Positions 32,821 through 40,120 of a DNA stretch of 64,000 nt are shown here, one piece after another. Where the stretch lies: assembly GCA_964496575.1 (NCBI GenBank), contig CAZCAC010000039.1, forward strand, positions 1 through 64,000, given 5' to 3'. Positions within the stretch are counted from its first letter, which is position 1, and every line of letters begins with the position of its first letter. Source of the DNA: CAZCAC01 sp964496575. GTDB lineage: Bacteria; Planctomycetota; UBA1135; GCA-002686595. The notes beneath the pieces are model-generated. The model worked only from the letters and a program-made list of their open reading frames with translations, had not been told where the DNA came from and searched no databases. A program made the position numbers and the translations under genes.

Positions 32821-34131
32821 ATGAAAGAGACTTCACTCGACCGGATCATCACCGAGGAGGACTTCCGCGAGACCCTGGTCGTCGAATCGGACATGTTCTT
32901 CCGGCTGGCCAACACCCTCCAGGGCAAGGCCGAGCAGCCCTGGAAGCGCCGGCACCTCTACCAGCTGGTGATCGAGGCGGACGCCCTCGAGGTGTTCATG
33001 GACGACCACGGGGCCCGCCACAACCGCGAGTTCTTCTTCATGAGGGAGCTGGTCGCCTCGGTTCGCGGCTTCGCCCAGGCGGGGTTCGCCGTGCGGCACC
33101 TCGAGTACCGCCTCGACAGCTACGGCACCCACCTCTCCCTCTACCCCGAGAAGGAGGCCGCCGCCAAGGACTCGCTGACCTACGTCGGCACCTTCATCCG
33201 CCGGACGATCGAGTCCCTGCTCGTGGGGTGCCGGGAGGAGGCCGAGCGCTGCGTCCTCCAATGGGGGGATAAGTTATTCCCAGAGGAGCATTATCGCACC
33301 TCTCAGATCCACGTGAAGCTCCCCCGGAACCTCGGCGAGGAGCTGATCGAGGACGAGGAACAGAAGATTGCAGAGGTGGCCAGCAAGTATCTGCAGATCT
33401 GCGAGATGTTCGACGAGATCGCCATCCACCGGATCACCGATGTACGCGCCCGGGAGGCGTTCCTGGTCAACCGCTGCTCGGAGGAGCGGGCCCGCGTCTA
33501 CGAGGCGACGGTCCACAATCTGCAGTCGATCTACGACACCTACATCAAGAACACCACCATCGAGGCGGGGGACGTCCGGTTGCCGAAGCTGCGGGGGCAC
33601 ACCTCCGCGGCGTTCCACCTGCTCGAGGCGGTGACCCTCCTGATCCACTTCGTCGAGCGGCACGAGGCGGCCCAGCGCGCCGGCGGCGAGTCGGGGTGCA
33701 TAACCGACTACGTCGATCGGGCGGCGGTTCGCGACGTCACCCTCAACCACCTGCTCTTCTGGTGCCGGGAGCTGATCGATCTGGGGCGCGGAGTCGCCCG
33801 GGACATCCTCTCCAGCTTCACCAACGTCCAGGAGCTGGAGGTCGAGGTGCCCGACGAGCTGGTCGTCCACGCCCGGCCGGCCTCTCTGATCGTAGGGATC
33901 GTCGAGCACTACGGGACCCCTGTCGAGCTGGAGGTCGCGGGCAGCATCTGCAACGCGGGATCGATCCTTGAGGTGATGATAGCGGTAGGATCACATCCAG
34001 ATAGCAGGAACTACGTCTTCCGCGGCGATGAGAATCCCCTCCGCGACATCAAGCAGCTGTTCGAGTCGGGGCTGGGCGAGGCCGGGCTGTCGAAGCTGCC
34101 CTCCTCCCTCGACTACCTGAAGGGGAACTGA
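32821..34131 (+). CDS. Protein with a C-terminal HPr domain fused to a novel 340-aa region
   Basis: The C-terminal 90 residues match HPr of the phosphotransferase system: VVHARPASLI holds the phospho-accepting His350 and CNAGSILEVM holds Ser381, equivalent to the regulatory Ser46 of HPr, with exactly the HPr spacing of 31 residues. The N-terminal part (1-340) is helical and charged, and I do not recognise it. The fusion could be a phosphorylation-controlled regulator rather than a sugar carrier. No enzyme I or HprK is in the window. ATG 32821 has no clear ribosome site. It is divergent from the sigma factor gene, and its end converges on the phosphoesterase gene. Confidence 0.75.
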   Translation: MKETSLDRIITEEDFRETLVVESDMFFRLANTLQGKAEQPWKRRHLYQLVIEADALEVFMDDHGARHNREFFFMRELVASVRGFAQAGFAVRHLEYRLDSYGTHLSLYPEKEAAAKDSLTYVGTFIRRTIESLLVGCREEAERCVLQWGDKLFPEEHYRTSQIHVKLPRNLGEELIEDEEQKIAEVASKYLQICEMFDEIAIHRITDVRAREAFLVNRCSEERARVYEATVHNLQSIYDTYIKNTTIEAGDVRLPKLRGHTSAAFHLLEAVTLLIHFVERHEAAQRAGGESGCITDYVDRAAVRDVTLNHLLFWCRELIDLGRGVARDILSSFTNVQELEVEVPDELVVHARPASLIVGIVEHYGTPVELEVAGSICNAGSILEVMIAVGSHPDSRNYVFRGDENPLRDIKQLFESGLGEAGLSKLPSSLDYLKGN

Positions 34132-34137
34132 GCGGCC

Positions 34138-34872
34138 TCAGATCCCGAGGCGCAGGCGCTCGGCGAGGACGCTGGGCAGGCCCGCGCCGAGGATCCGGGA
34201 TACCTCCTTCTCGACGTCGTAGTCCACGCGTCGAATCCAGGCGTAGTCCCGGCGGGCGTCGAAGACCGCGTAGGCGGCCCGCCAGTCCTCGTCGCGAGGC
34301 TGGCCAACGCTCCCGACGTTGATCAGCGCGCGGCGCACGTCACGGAGGTCGATCTCATCTTCTACCGTATAGGCCGTTCGCTGGGGGTCATCTTCCAGTC
34401 GAAGCAGCGTGACGGGGACGTGGGTGTGTCCGACGAAGCAAACCGACCTCTGCATCGCGTCGAGCGAGGGATCCGCGTCGGTCGTGCTCTGGATGTAGTC
34501 GAAGAGCTCTGGACGATGGTAGGTCCCATGCCCGACCGAGGCGTGCTCCAGGTCGGCGGTGTAGGGCAAGGCGGCCAACCAGGCGATATCCTGCTCGGTC
34601 AAGACGCTCTGGGTCCACCGCACGGCCTCGCGGGCGTAGTTGTTGAAGTACAGGAGGTCGATCTCTCCGACCGCTGCCGCGTCGTGGTTGCCCTTGACCA
34701 CGGTCGCGTGGCGCGACTGCAGGATCTCGATGCACTCCCGGGGGGCCGCCCCGTACCCGACCACGTCCCCGACGCTGATCACCTGGTCCACACCATCCTC
34801 GTCCATGCGGCGAAGCACCGCCTGGAGCGCCGATAGATTCCCGTGGATGTCGCCGAGGACGCCGTATCTCAT
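34138..34872 (-). CDS. Calcineurin-like metallophosphoesterase (YfcE-type)
   Basis: The N-terminus MRYGVLGDIHGNLSALQAV is the first metal-binding motif (GDxHGN), followed by VGDVVGYG, VVKGNHDAAAVG and the C-terminal CFVGHTHVPVTL, the complete dinuclear-metal set of this superfamily. It is a compact 244-residue single-domain enzyme, similar to phosphodiesterases and protein phosphatases. The substrate is not known. The start overlaps the stop of the upstream membrane-protein gene by four bases. Confidence 0.88.
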   Translation of the reverse strand: MRYGVLGDIHGNLSALQAVLRRMDEDGVDQVISVGDVVGYGAAPRECIEILQSRHATVVKGNHDAAAVGEIDLLYFNNYAREAVRWTQSVLTEQDIAWLAALPYTADLEHASVGHGTYHRPELFDYIQSTTDADPSLDAMQRSVCFVGHTHVPVTLLRLEDDPQRTAYTVEDEIDLRDVRRALINVGSVGQPRDEDWRAAYAVFDARRDYAWIRRVDYDVEKEVSRILGAGLPSVLAERLRLGI

Positions 34873-35552
34873 GCTCGTGGGGCAGGGTCAGGAGACGAAA
34901 GGCCCTCGATCAGGGACGCCGCGACCCACAGGGCTACCATCGGTGCCAGAGCGGTCACCAGTCCAGTCGGATTGGAATCTCGAAACCACTCCAGGTTCCG
35001 GTCGGCTCGAAAAAAGGTGACCACGGCCCCTCCGAGGGGGTCTGCTGGGGTGAGCCAGCTGGGCAGGAGCCAGGCCAGGATGGGGAGGAGCCAGGAACGG
35101 GCCGGGCTGGGCATCGGAAGCTGCAGGAGGAGCATTCCCAGGCCCGCCACGTGGAGGGTGGTCAGGGCGAGGGCCAGGGTCAAGATCCCCCACTGGAAGG
35201 CCAGGCCTCCGCCGAGGAGAGCGGGAGCGAGGAGGCTGGCCATGGCGCCCACCGCCCCTCCGGCGATGAGCCCGAGACCTCGAGCAGCGATGCGTCGACC
35301 GCGGCCCGCTTGTTGGAGTATCCACCGGTTTTCCCCGAGTGTGGACAACGCCAGGCTGGCACCGCCCAGGCAGGCCAGGAAGGCGATCTCGTAGGCGATC
35401 CTGGAAGCGTCTTCCGGCTGGAGGGCGAGGGCTACCGGGTTGAAGACGACCACCGCGGGCCACAGCGCCAGGCAGGCCAGTAGCCAGAACCAGGCGATGG
35501 GTCGCCGGAACAATCGAAACACGACCCAGCGACAGACGTCGAGGAGGTACAC
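34869..35552 (-). CDS. Integral membrane protein (possible ABC-2-type permease)
   Basis: The protein of 227 residues has about six hydrophobic segments, with an N-terminal VFRLFRRPIAWFWLLACLAL followed by a loop with a NPVALALQPEDASRIAYE segment like ABC-2 permeases. No adjacent ATPase is seen, so the assignment is tentative. The GTG start at 35552 lies five bases from the duplicated sequence beside the scaffold gap, so its upstream region is reliable only if the two copies are merged. Confidence 0.55.
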   Translation of the reverse strand: MYLLDVCRWVVFRLFRRPIAWFWLLACLALWPAVVVFNPVALALQPEDASRIAYEIAFLACLGGASLALSTLGENRWILQQAGRGRRIAARGLGLIAGGAVGAMASLLAPALLGGGLAFQWGILTLALALTTLHVAGLGMLLLQLPMPSPARSWLLPILAWLLPSWLTPADPLGGAVVTFFRADRNLEWFRDSNPTGLVTALAPMVALWVAASLIEGLSSPDPAPRA

Positions 35553-35556
35553 GGCG

Positions 35557-35611
35557 AAGTTCTATAGCCCTGCGTCCCCCCTTTCCAGCGCTTTTTGTCC
35601 GTGGCCGCGAG
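35557..35611 (+). repeat. 55-base duplicate, left side of the gap
   Basis: This segment is identical to 35712-35766. Its size equals a common assembler k-mer length, so it is probably the overlap between two contigs rather than a biological repeat. Confidence 0.9.
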
Positions 35612-35711
35612 NNNNNNNNNNNNNNNNNNNNNNNNNNNNNNNNNNNNNNNNNNNNNNNNNNNNNNNNNNNNNNNNNNNNNNNNNNNNNNNNNNNNNNNNN
35701 NNNNNNNNNNN
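35612..35711. other. Scaffold gap of 100 N
   Basis: Exactly 100 undetermined bases. The flanking 55-base identity implies that the contigs overlap and that the real genome has no gap here. Reading-frame calls across this stretch should be ignored. Confidence 0.99.
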
Positions 35712-35766
35712 AAGTTCTATAGCCCTGCGTCCCCCCTTTCCAGCGCTTTTTGTCCGTGGCCGCGAG
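35712..35766 (+). repeat. 55-base duplicate, right side of the gap
   Basis: Identical to 35557-35611. The 162 bases that follow up to parB hold no other gene and presumably include the parB promoter. Confidence 0.9.
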
Positions 35767-35928
35767 CCGGTACGGGCCAGGATTCGTCTGTGAGGGAGAG
35801 GGATGCCCCAGCCGAGGGATTGTCGGCGGTTTTTGCGCGGTGGGCGGGGCCTCCAGACTCTAGGCTGTGGCCGTACTCGTGGTTCGCCGCGACCGCGATT
35901 CCATCCCACGACCGACAGGAGATTCGCC

Positions 35929-36846
35929 TTGGAGAAACGGCTTGGTAGAGGCCTTGGCTCGCTGCTGGGGACGTCGATCCCCGAGACCGAGGAGACCCCG
36001 ACCCCCGCGGGCCCCGTGTCGGTGCCGATCGACCAGATCCGGCCCAACCGGCACCAACCCCGGAAGACCTTCGACCCCGCCAGCCTGGAGGAGCTGCGGG
36101 ACTCGATCCGGACGCACGGCCTGCTGCAGCCGGTGGTGGTCCGGCAGACCCCGCTCGGTTACGAGCTGATCGTCGGCGAGCGGCGCTGGCGCGGGGCGCG
36201 GTTGGCGGGCCTGCGGGAGATTCCCGCGATCGTCCGGAGCGAGGTCTCGGACGAGGAGATGCTGGAGCTGGCGCTGGTCGAGAACGTCCAGCGCCGCGAC
36301 CTGGACGCTCTGGAGAAGGCGCGCGGCTACCAGCAGATGGTCGACCAGCTGGGGCTGACCCAGGACCAGGTCGCCGCCCGCGTCGGGCTGAAACGCGCGA
36401 CGATCGCCAACCATCTCCGCCTGCTCGATCTGGACGAGGACGCGCAGAAGGCCCTGACCGAGGGGCTGCTGTCGATGGGGCACGCCCGCGCCCTGCTCGG
36501 CGTCCACGACGAGAGAAAGCGGAGCGAGCTGCTGGGGCGGATCGTGCGAGAAGGGTGGTCGGTGCGCCAGACCGAGGCCTCGGTCCAGGGGGTGACCACC
36601 GGGGGTCGGGGGGAGGCGGAACCGGACGGCACCTCCACTGCCCAGCGCCCGTCGGCTCCGGCGAAGGAACTGACTCCGGAGGAGCCCTGGGTGAAGGAGG
36701 TGCAGCGGCAGATGCAGCTGCAACTGGGCACCAAGGTCAGCCTAGCCAATGGGCCTGGCTACGTGGGAAAGATCGTCATCGAGTACTACTCGCGCGAGGA
36801 CCTGGACCGCTTGGTCGAGCTCCTGGCCCCGCGAGAGACCCTCTAG
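35929..36846 (+). CDS. parB: ParB chromosome partitioning protein
   Basis: ParB binds parS and spreads to form the partition complex. The core N-terminal domain has IRPNRHQPRKTF, the CTP-binding/GERRW motif ELIVGERRWRGARLAG and ENVQRRDLDALEKARGYQ, then the helix-turn-helix MVDQLGLTQDQVAARVGLKR and a C-terminal dimerisation segment. The start is TTG 35929 with AGGAG seven bases upstream, giving 305 residues; the frame upstream is not conserved. A near-perfect parS lies 137 bases downstream of the stop. Confidence 0.93.
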   Translation: MEKRLGRGLGSLLGTSIPETEETPTPAGPVSVPIDQIRPNRHQPRKTFDPASLEELRDSIRTHGLLQPVVVRQTPLGYELIVGERRWRGARLAGLREIPAIVRSEVSDEEMLELALVENVQRRDLDALEKARGYQQMVDQLGLTQDQVAARVGLKRATIANHLRLLDLDEDAQKALTEGLLSMGHARALLGVHDERKRSELLGRIVREGWSVRQTEASVQGVTTGGRGEAEPDGTSTAQRPSAPAKELTPEEPWVKEVQRQMQLQLGTKVSLANGPGYVGKIVIEYYSREDLDRLVELLAPRETL

Positions 36847-36876
36847 AGGTCCGGCCGAAAACGGCCGAACCTCTAG
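36841..36876. terminator. Hairpin overlapping the parB stop codon
   Basis: The sequence around the parB stop forms a stem of nine base pairs (TCTAGAGGT with ACCTCTAGA) enclosing an inner GGCCG/CGGCC stem with an A-rich loop. No T-run follows. Confidence 0.4.
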
Positions 36877-36898
36877 ATCCGTCAACACCTGCGGTGCT

Positions 36899-36917
36899 CC
36901 CGCGCCTTCGGCGCGGG
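36899..36917. other. Hairpin with a UUCG-type loop
   Basis: CCCGCGC-CTTCG-GCGCGGG forms a very stable stem closed by a C(UUCG)G loop. It belongs to a chain of hairpins between parB and parS. Confidence 0.4.
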
Positions 36918-36937
36918 GTCGGACTTCGTCTGACCTA

Positions 36938-36965
36938 GAGAGGCGGCCTTGTCGGCCGCGCCTCT
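36938..36965. other. Hairpin upstream of parS
   Basis: GAGGC-GGCC and GGCC-GC-GCCTC form an imperfect stem with a TTGTC loop, the third hairpin in the 140 bases after parB. Confidence 0.35.
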
Positions 36966-36978
36966 GGCGGCGAGAGCC

Positions 36979-37002
36979 CGGGTGTTCCACGTGGAACACC
37001 CG
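36979..37002. promoter_or_regulatory. parS: parS centromere site
   Basis: The core TGTTCCACGTGGAACA (36983-36998) is a recognised parS variant of the consensus TGTTTCACGTGAAACA, and it is extended to a perfect 24-bp palindrome. ParB is expected to load here. It lies beside parB and about 17 kb from the putative oriC, as expected for a chromosomal parS. No second copy was found in the window. Confidence 0.85.
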
Positions 37003-37031
37003 AACCCCAGAGCGCCGATGACGGCGAGAAG

Positions 37032-37071
37032 ATGAGGCGAGGCCCGGCATTCCAGCCGGGCCTCGCCTCAT
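37032..37071. terminator. Perfect 17-bp hairpin between convergent genes
   Basis: ATGAGGCGAGGCCCGGC and its exact complement, with loop ATTCCA, lie between parB (plus) and the cyclophilin gene (minus). The stem could end both transcripts. There is no T-run on either strand. Confidence 0.6.
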
Positions 37072-37110
37072 ATCGCGTGCAGGTCGGGATCTCGCTCAGG
37101 CGGTGTCTAT

Positions 37111-38166
37111 TCAGGAATCGGCGAGCACCTCGGTCGACAGGATCGACACGGGATCCAGGGGAATGTCGGTCGGCTCGGGTTGACCGGTTCGCCCGGTGCG
37201 CTCCAGGGTCGGCAGCTCCGAGATCTCCTGCGCGACCTCCAGGCCCTCGATGATCTTCCCAAAGACCGTGCCTCGAGCGTCCAGATGGTGAGCGTCCGCC
37301 ACGGTGAGGTTGAAGAGGCTGCCGTTGCTCTCCACCTTCGGAGGCTTGACCACCGAGGCCAGGAACCCCTCGAAGCAGCTGAGCTCACTCTCCTCCACCT
37401 CGACGTCGAAGTCCGCTCCCGTACCTCCGGGCGGCCAGAGCGCCGGTTCGGTGTCCTTGGTGGCCGGGTCGCCGCCGGCGATGTACTGCCCGGGGCGGAT
37501 TTGGTGGAACCTGGTGCCATCGAAGAACCCCTCGCCCGCCAGCTTCAGGAAGTTCTCCACGTGCAGGGGCGCCTCCTCCTGGTAGAGGCCCACCACGATG
37601 TCCCCACGGTCGGTCCGGATGCGCACCCTGGGGGCGCCCGCGGGCAGGTCGGGATTGGCGAAGAAGCGGGGGTGCTCGTCCCGCCAGCTCTTCTCGGCCC
37701 CGTACATGCGCCCGAGATGCTCCACCAGGCTCAACGGCGTCACGCTCTCGCCGTAGGTGTACTTCTCGGCAACCAGCGGATGCTCCGGGTACATCGTGCG
37801 GATGCTCGAGAGGGTCGAGAGCGCCTCCTCGTAGCGCCCGTCGGCGCGCAGGTTCTGCGCCGTGAGGAAGAGCCCCCACGGCCCGGCCACGGTGTCCTTC
37901 AGCTCCGCGGTGATGCGGGCCACCTCGTCTGGATCACCGGTGAAGCCCGCCCCGGTTTCCTCGATGGCGGCCATCAGCGTCTTCCAGCTCTCATCGACCG
38001 CCGCGCGCTCCTTCTGGTTCATGTACTGAACCAAGAGGATGGATGCAGCGATGATGACGGCCAGAAGAGCTCCCAGCTTCCAGTACTTCTCGACGAATTC
38101 GGCCAGCGCGGACTTCTCCTCGACGGGGACGAGCGTGACCTGGGTCGGGGCCTTGTGTTTTGCCAT
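37111..38166 (-). CDS. Membrane-anchored cyclophilin-type peptidyl-prolyl isomerase
   Basis: The start MAKHKAPTQVTLVPVEEK is followed by one membrane helix (about 31-49, GALLAVIIAASILLVQYM) and a helical linker that may be TPR-like (about 60-160). The C-terminal 170 residues are a cyclophilin domain (RIRTDRGDIVVGLY, GFFDGTRFHQIRPGQYIAGG, ESNGSLFNLTVADAHHLDAR, GTVFGKIIEGLEV). Such enzymes isomerise peptidyl-proline bonds, probably in the periplasm here. ATG 38166 was preferred over an earlier start because it precedes the membrane helix. The active-site FHQI differs from the usual FHRV, so activity may be lower. Confidence 0.82.
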   Translation of the reverse strand: MAKHKAPTQVTLVPVEEKSALAEFVEKYWKLGALLAVIIAASILLVQYMNQKERAAVDESWKTLMAAIEETGAGFTGDPDEVARITAELKDTVAGPWGLFLTAQNLRADGRYEEALSTLSSIRTMYPEHPLVAEKYTYGESVTPLSLVEHLGRMYGAEKSWRDEHPRFFANPDLPAGAPRVRIRTDRGDIVVGLYQEEAPLHVENFLKLAGEGFFDGTRFHQIRPGQYIAGGDPATKDTEPALWPPGGTGADFDVEVEESELSCFEGFLASVVKPPKVESNGSLFNLTVADAHHLDARGTVFGKIIEGLEVAQEISELPTLERTGRTGQPEPTDIPLDPVSILSTEVLADS

Positions 38167-38185
38167 GGTTCTGGGAGGGTAAGGG

Positions 38186-38210
38186 GCCAATAAGTGTACG
38201 TTATATTGGC
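38186..38210. promoter_or_regulatory. Inverted repeat upstream of the cyclophilin gene
   Basis: GCCAATA and TATTGGC flank an 11-base AT-rich spacer, 20 bases from the cyclophilin start. It could be a repressor site or, on the minus strand, contain a -10 element (TATAAC). Confidence 0.35.
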
Positions 38211-38414
38211 GGTATGTGGCCTGTTTGTGCTGTGCGATGTGCCGAAGCGGTCGAACTACCGCGACGGGAGCCCGCGACCGGAGTCGATCGGCTCGGAGCC
38301 GAGCGTGCCCACGGGGGGTCTCCACGACTGGAAGGGAAACAATCCCCGGTGTGATTCGAAAGGTGCCTCTCCGGGACTCCGTGGCCTCGAGGTCGTCGGG
38401 CCAGAAGGGGGCGC

Positions 38415-38420
38415 ATTATA
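38415..38420 (-). promoter_or_regulatory. Perfect minus-strand -10 box TATAAT
   Basis: TATAAT reads leftward, with TTGTGG 18 bases upstream as a weak -35. A promoter here would give the cyclophilin gene a leader of roughly 240 bases. Confidence 0.35.
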
Positions 38421-38606
38421 GGCGCCGCACCGATCCAGCCACAAGTAACCCCGGGCTCTGCCGTACGGAGATGGAGGACTACAACCACAAGAGGGGGACC
38501 GGCTACCATGCTGGGCCCATCTCGACCCCGGGGTCGGGGTGTCTATCAGGCGCCGGCCTTCGGGCCGCCCCCGTCGATCCCTCCAGCCGCCAGGAGCCGT
38601 AGGCCC

Positions 38607-40088
38607 ATGATCCTCTCCCTCTCTCTCTGCGCCGCCGCCCTGGGCAGCGCCTCCACCGCTCCCCTGCCGCCCGAACCGACCCCCCTCGTCCAGCCCCAGG
38701 ACAAAGGAGACAAGAAGGCGGAGTACGACCGCCGGCGCAAGGAGGCGGGCAAGGACGCTGCCAAGCTCTGGGAGGTCTACTTGTGGTGCGACGCCAACGG
38801 CATGGAGAAGGAGGCTCGCTCGTGCCTGCGCGCCGTGGTGCGTGCCGATCCCGATCACCGGGAGGCACACCTCAAGCTCGGCCACCTCGAGTACGACGGC
38901 AAGTGGTTCACCACCCAGAAGAAGCTCGACCAGTACAAGCGGAAGAACGAAGAGCGGATCAACAAGGAGAAGGGGCTGGTGCGTTTCGAGGACGGGTGGG
39001 TGCCCAAAGAAGACCTCCCCTATCTCGAACGCGGTTTGACTCGCAACGAGGACGGCGAGTGGGTCTCTGCCGAAGAGCTCGAGAAGATCAAGGCCGGTTG
39101 GCAGAAGCAGGACACCACCTGGATCTCTCCCGAGGAGATGCCGAACGTCGAGAAGGGGCTGTGGAAGTGCGGAGAGAAGTGGCTGACCCTCGAGAAGGCC
39201 AACGAGTACCACCAGGACATCGGCAAGTGGTGGATCATCCCGACCGACCACTTCATCGTCTACACCACTTGTGATCGCGACGTCGCGATGAAGGCGATCG
39301 ATCACATGGACCGCGCGTACCGGGACGTCGCGAAGGTCCTGGGCTCCACCCCGGAGGAGCCGGTGAACGTGGGACTGTTCCGTAGCCTGGAGCAGTACAG
39401 TCTCTTCGCCGCGGGCAGCGAGGCGTTCCCGAGCACCGATGCGCGAGGACTCTCCTCGGTTCACGGCGCCTACTTCGCGGACCTGTGGTTCAACCCCGAG
39501 CCCTTCTATCTGCTCGGAGCAGGGGTCGGCTACTGGGATGCATCCACGGAGAACGGCAACCTCTTCGGTGTCCACCAGGCGCGTCACGCCGCGGCCCTCT
39601 CCCTCGTGGAAGCCGCGGACCCGAGTCCCGGCGCTCTCGACGGTATCCGCAAGAAGAAGGAGCCCGACAACGCCTACGCCCAGAAGTTCTGGGATGAGAA
39701 GAAGCTCCCCGAGTGGTTCCGCAGTGGCACTGCCTCCTACGCGGACCGCTACTTCGTCGACCAGTTCGTCGGTCGCGGGGGCGATCCCCACTGGGCGCGC
39801 AAGTGGTCGATCCAGAACCTGATGAGCCGCGGGGGGCTGCGCCCGCTAAAGCAGATTTTCGACACCTTCCTGGATGTCAACCAGGCCGACGATTCGAAGA
39901 AGAGTCTCATCGAGTGCGGCCTCGTCGTCTCCTTCATCATCGATGGCAAGTGCCCTCCGGTGGCCGAGAAGCATGGTGCACTCAAGCGGGCCCTCAAGAC
40001 CGGGGAAGGGATCGAGAAGGCCTTCAAGAATCTCCAGAACGAAGTCACCAAGAACGAGAAAGCGCTCCGCGAGTTCGCCGGCATCTGA
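38607..40088 (+). CDS. Secreted protein with tandem Trp repeats and a degenerate metallopeptidase-like domain
   Basis: A short signal peptide (MILSLSLCAAALGSASTA) precedes a TPR-like helical region. Five tandem repeats of about 20 residues follow (about 100-210), each with a Trp and Glu-Glu-like pair: DGKWFTTQ, EDGWVPKEDL, DGEWVSAEEL, DTTWISPEEM and GEKWLTLEKA. The C-terminal 280 residues resemble a gluzincin peptidase (peptidase MA/DUF1570-like), but the HExxH motif reads HQARH and the distal EGxAxY motif reads SGTASYADRY, so two expected catalytic/zinc residues are changed. It may be a non-enzymatic binding protein. Start ATG 38607; 32 bases separate it from the next gene. Confidence 0.72.
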   Translation: MILSLSLCAAALGSASTAPLPPEPTPLVQPQDKGDKKAEYDRRRKEAGKDAAKLWEVYLWCDANGMEKEARSCLRAVVRADPDHREAHLKLGHLEYDGKWFTTQKKLDQYKRKNEERINKEKGLVRFEDGWVPKEDLPYLERGLTRNEDGEWVSAEELEKIKAGWQKQDTTWISPEEMPNVEKGLWKCGEKWLTLEKANEYHQDIGKWWIIPTDHFIVYTTCDRDVAMKAIDHMDRAYRDVAKVLGSTPEEPVNVGLFRSLEQYSLFAAGSEAFPSTDARGLSSVHGAYFADLWFNPEPFYLLGAGVGYWDASTENGNLFGVHQARHAAALSLVEAADPSPGALDGIRKKKEPDNAYAQKFWDEKKLPEWFRSGTASYADRYFVDQFVGRGGDPHWARKWSIQNLMSRGGLRPLKQIFDTFLDVNQADDSKKSLIECGLVVSFIIDGKCPPVAEKHGALKRALKTGEGIEKAFKNLQNEVTKNEKALREFAGI

Positions 40089-40120
40089 CACCAATCAGGA
40101 TTATCCAACTCGGACAACCC

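Larger units (their letters stand above)
38167..38606. other. 440-base intergenic region between divergent genes
   Basis: No gene is supported. The stretch holds a 7-bp inverted repeat near the cyclophilin start, a perfect minus-strand TATAAT, a 14-bp palindrome (CGACCCCGGGGTCG, 38523-38536) and the start region of the secreted protein at 38607. Confidence 0.5.
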
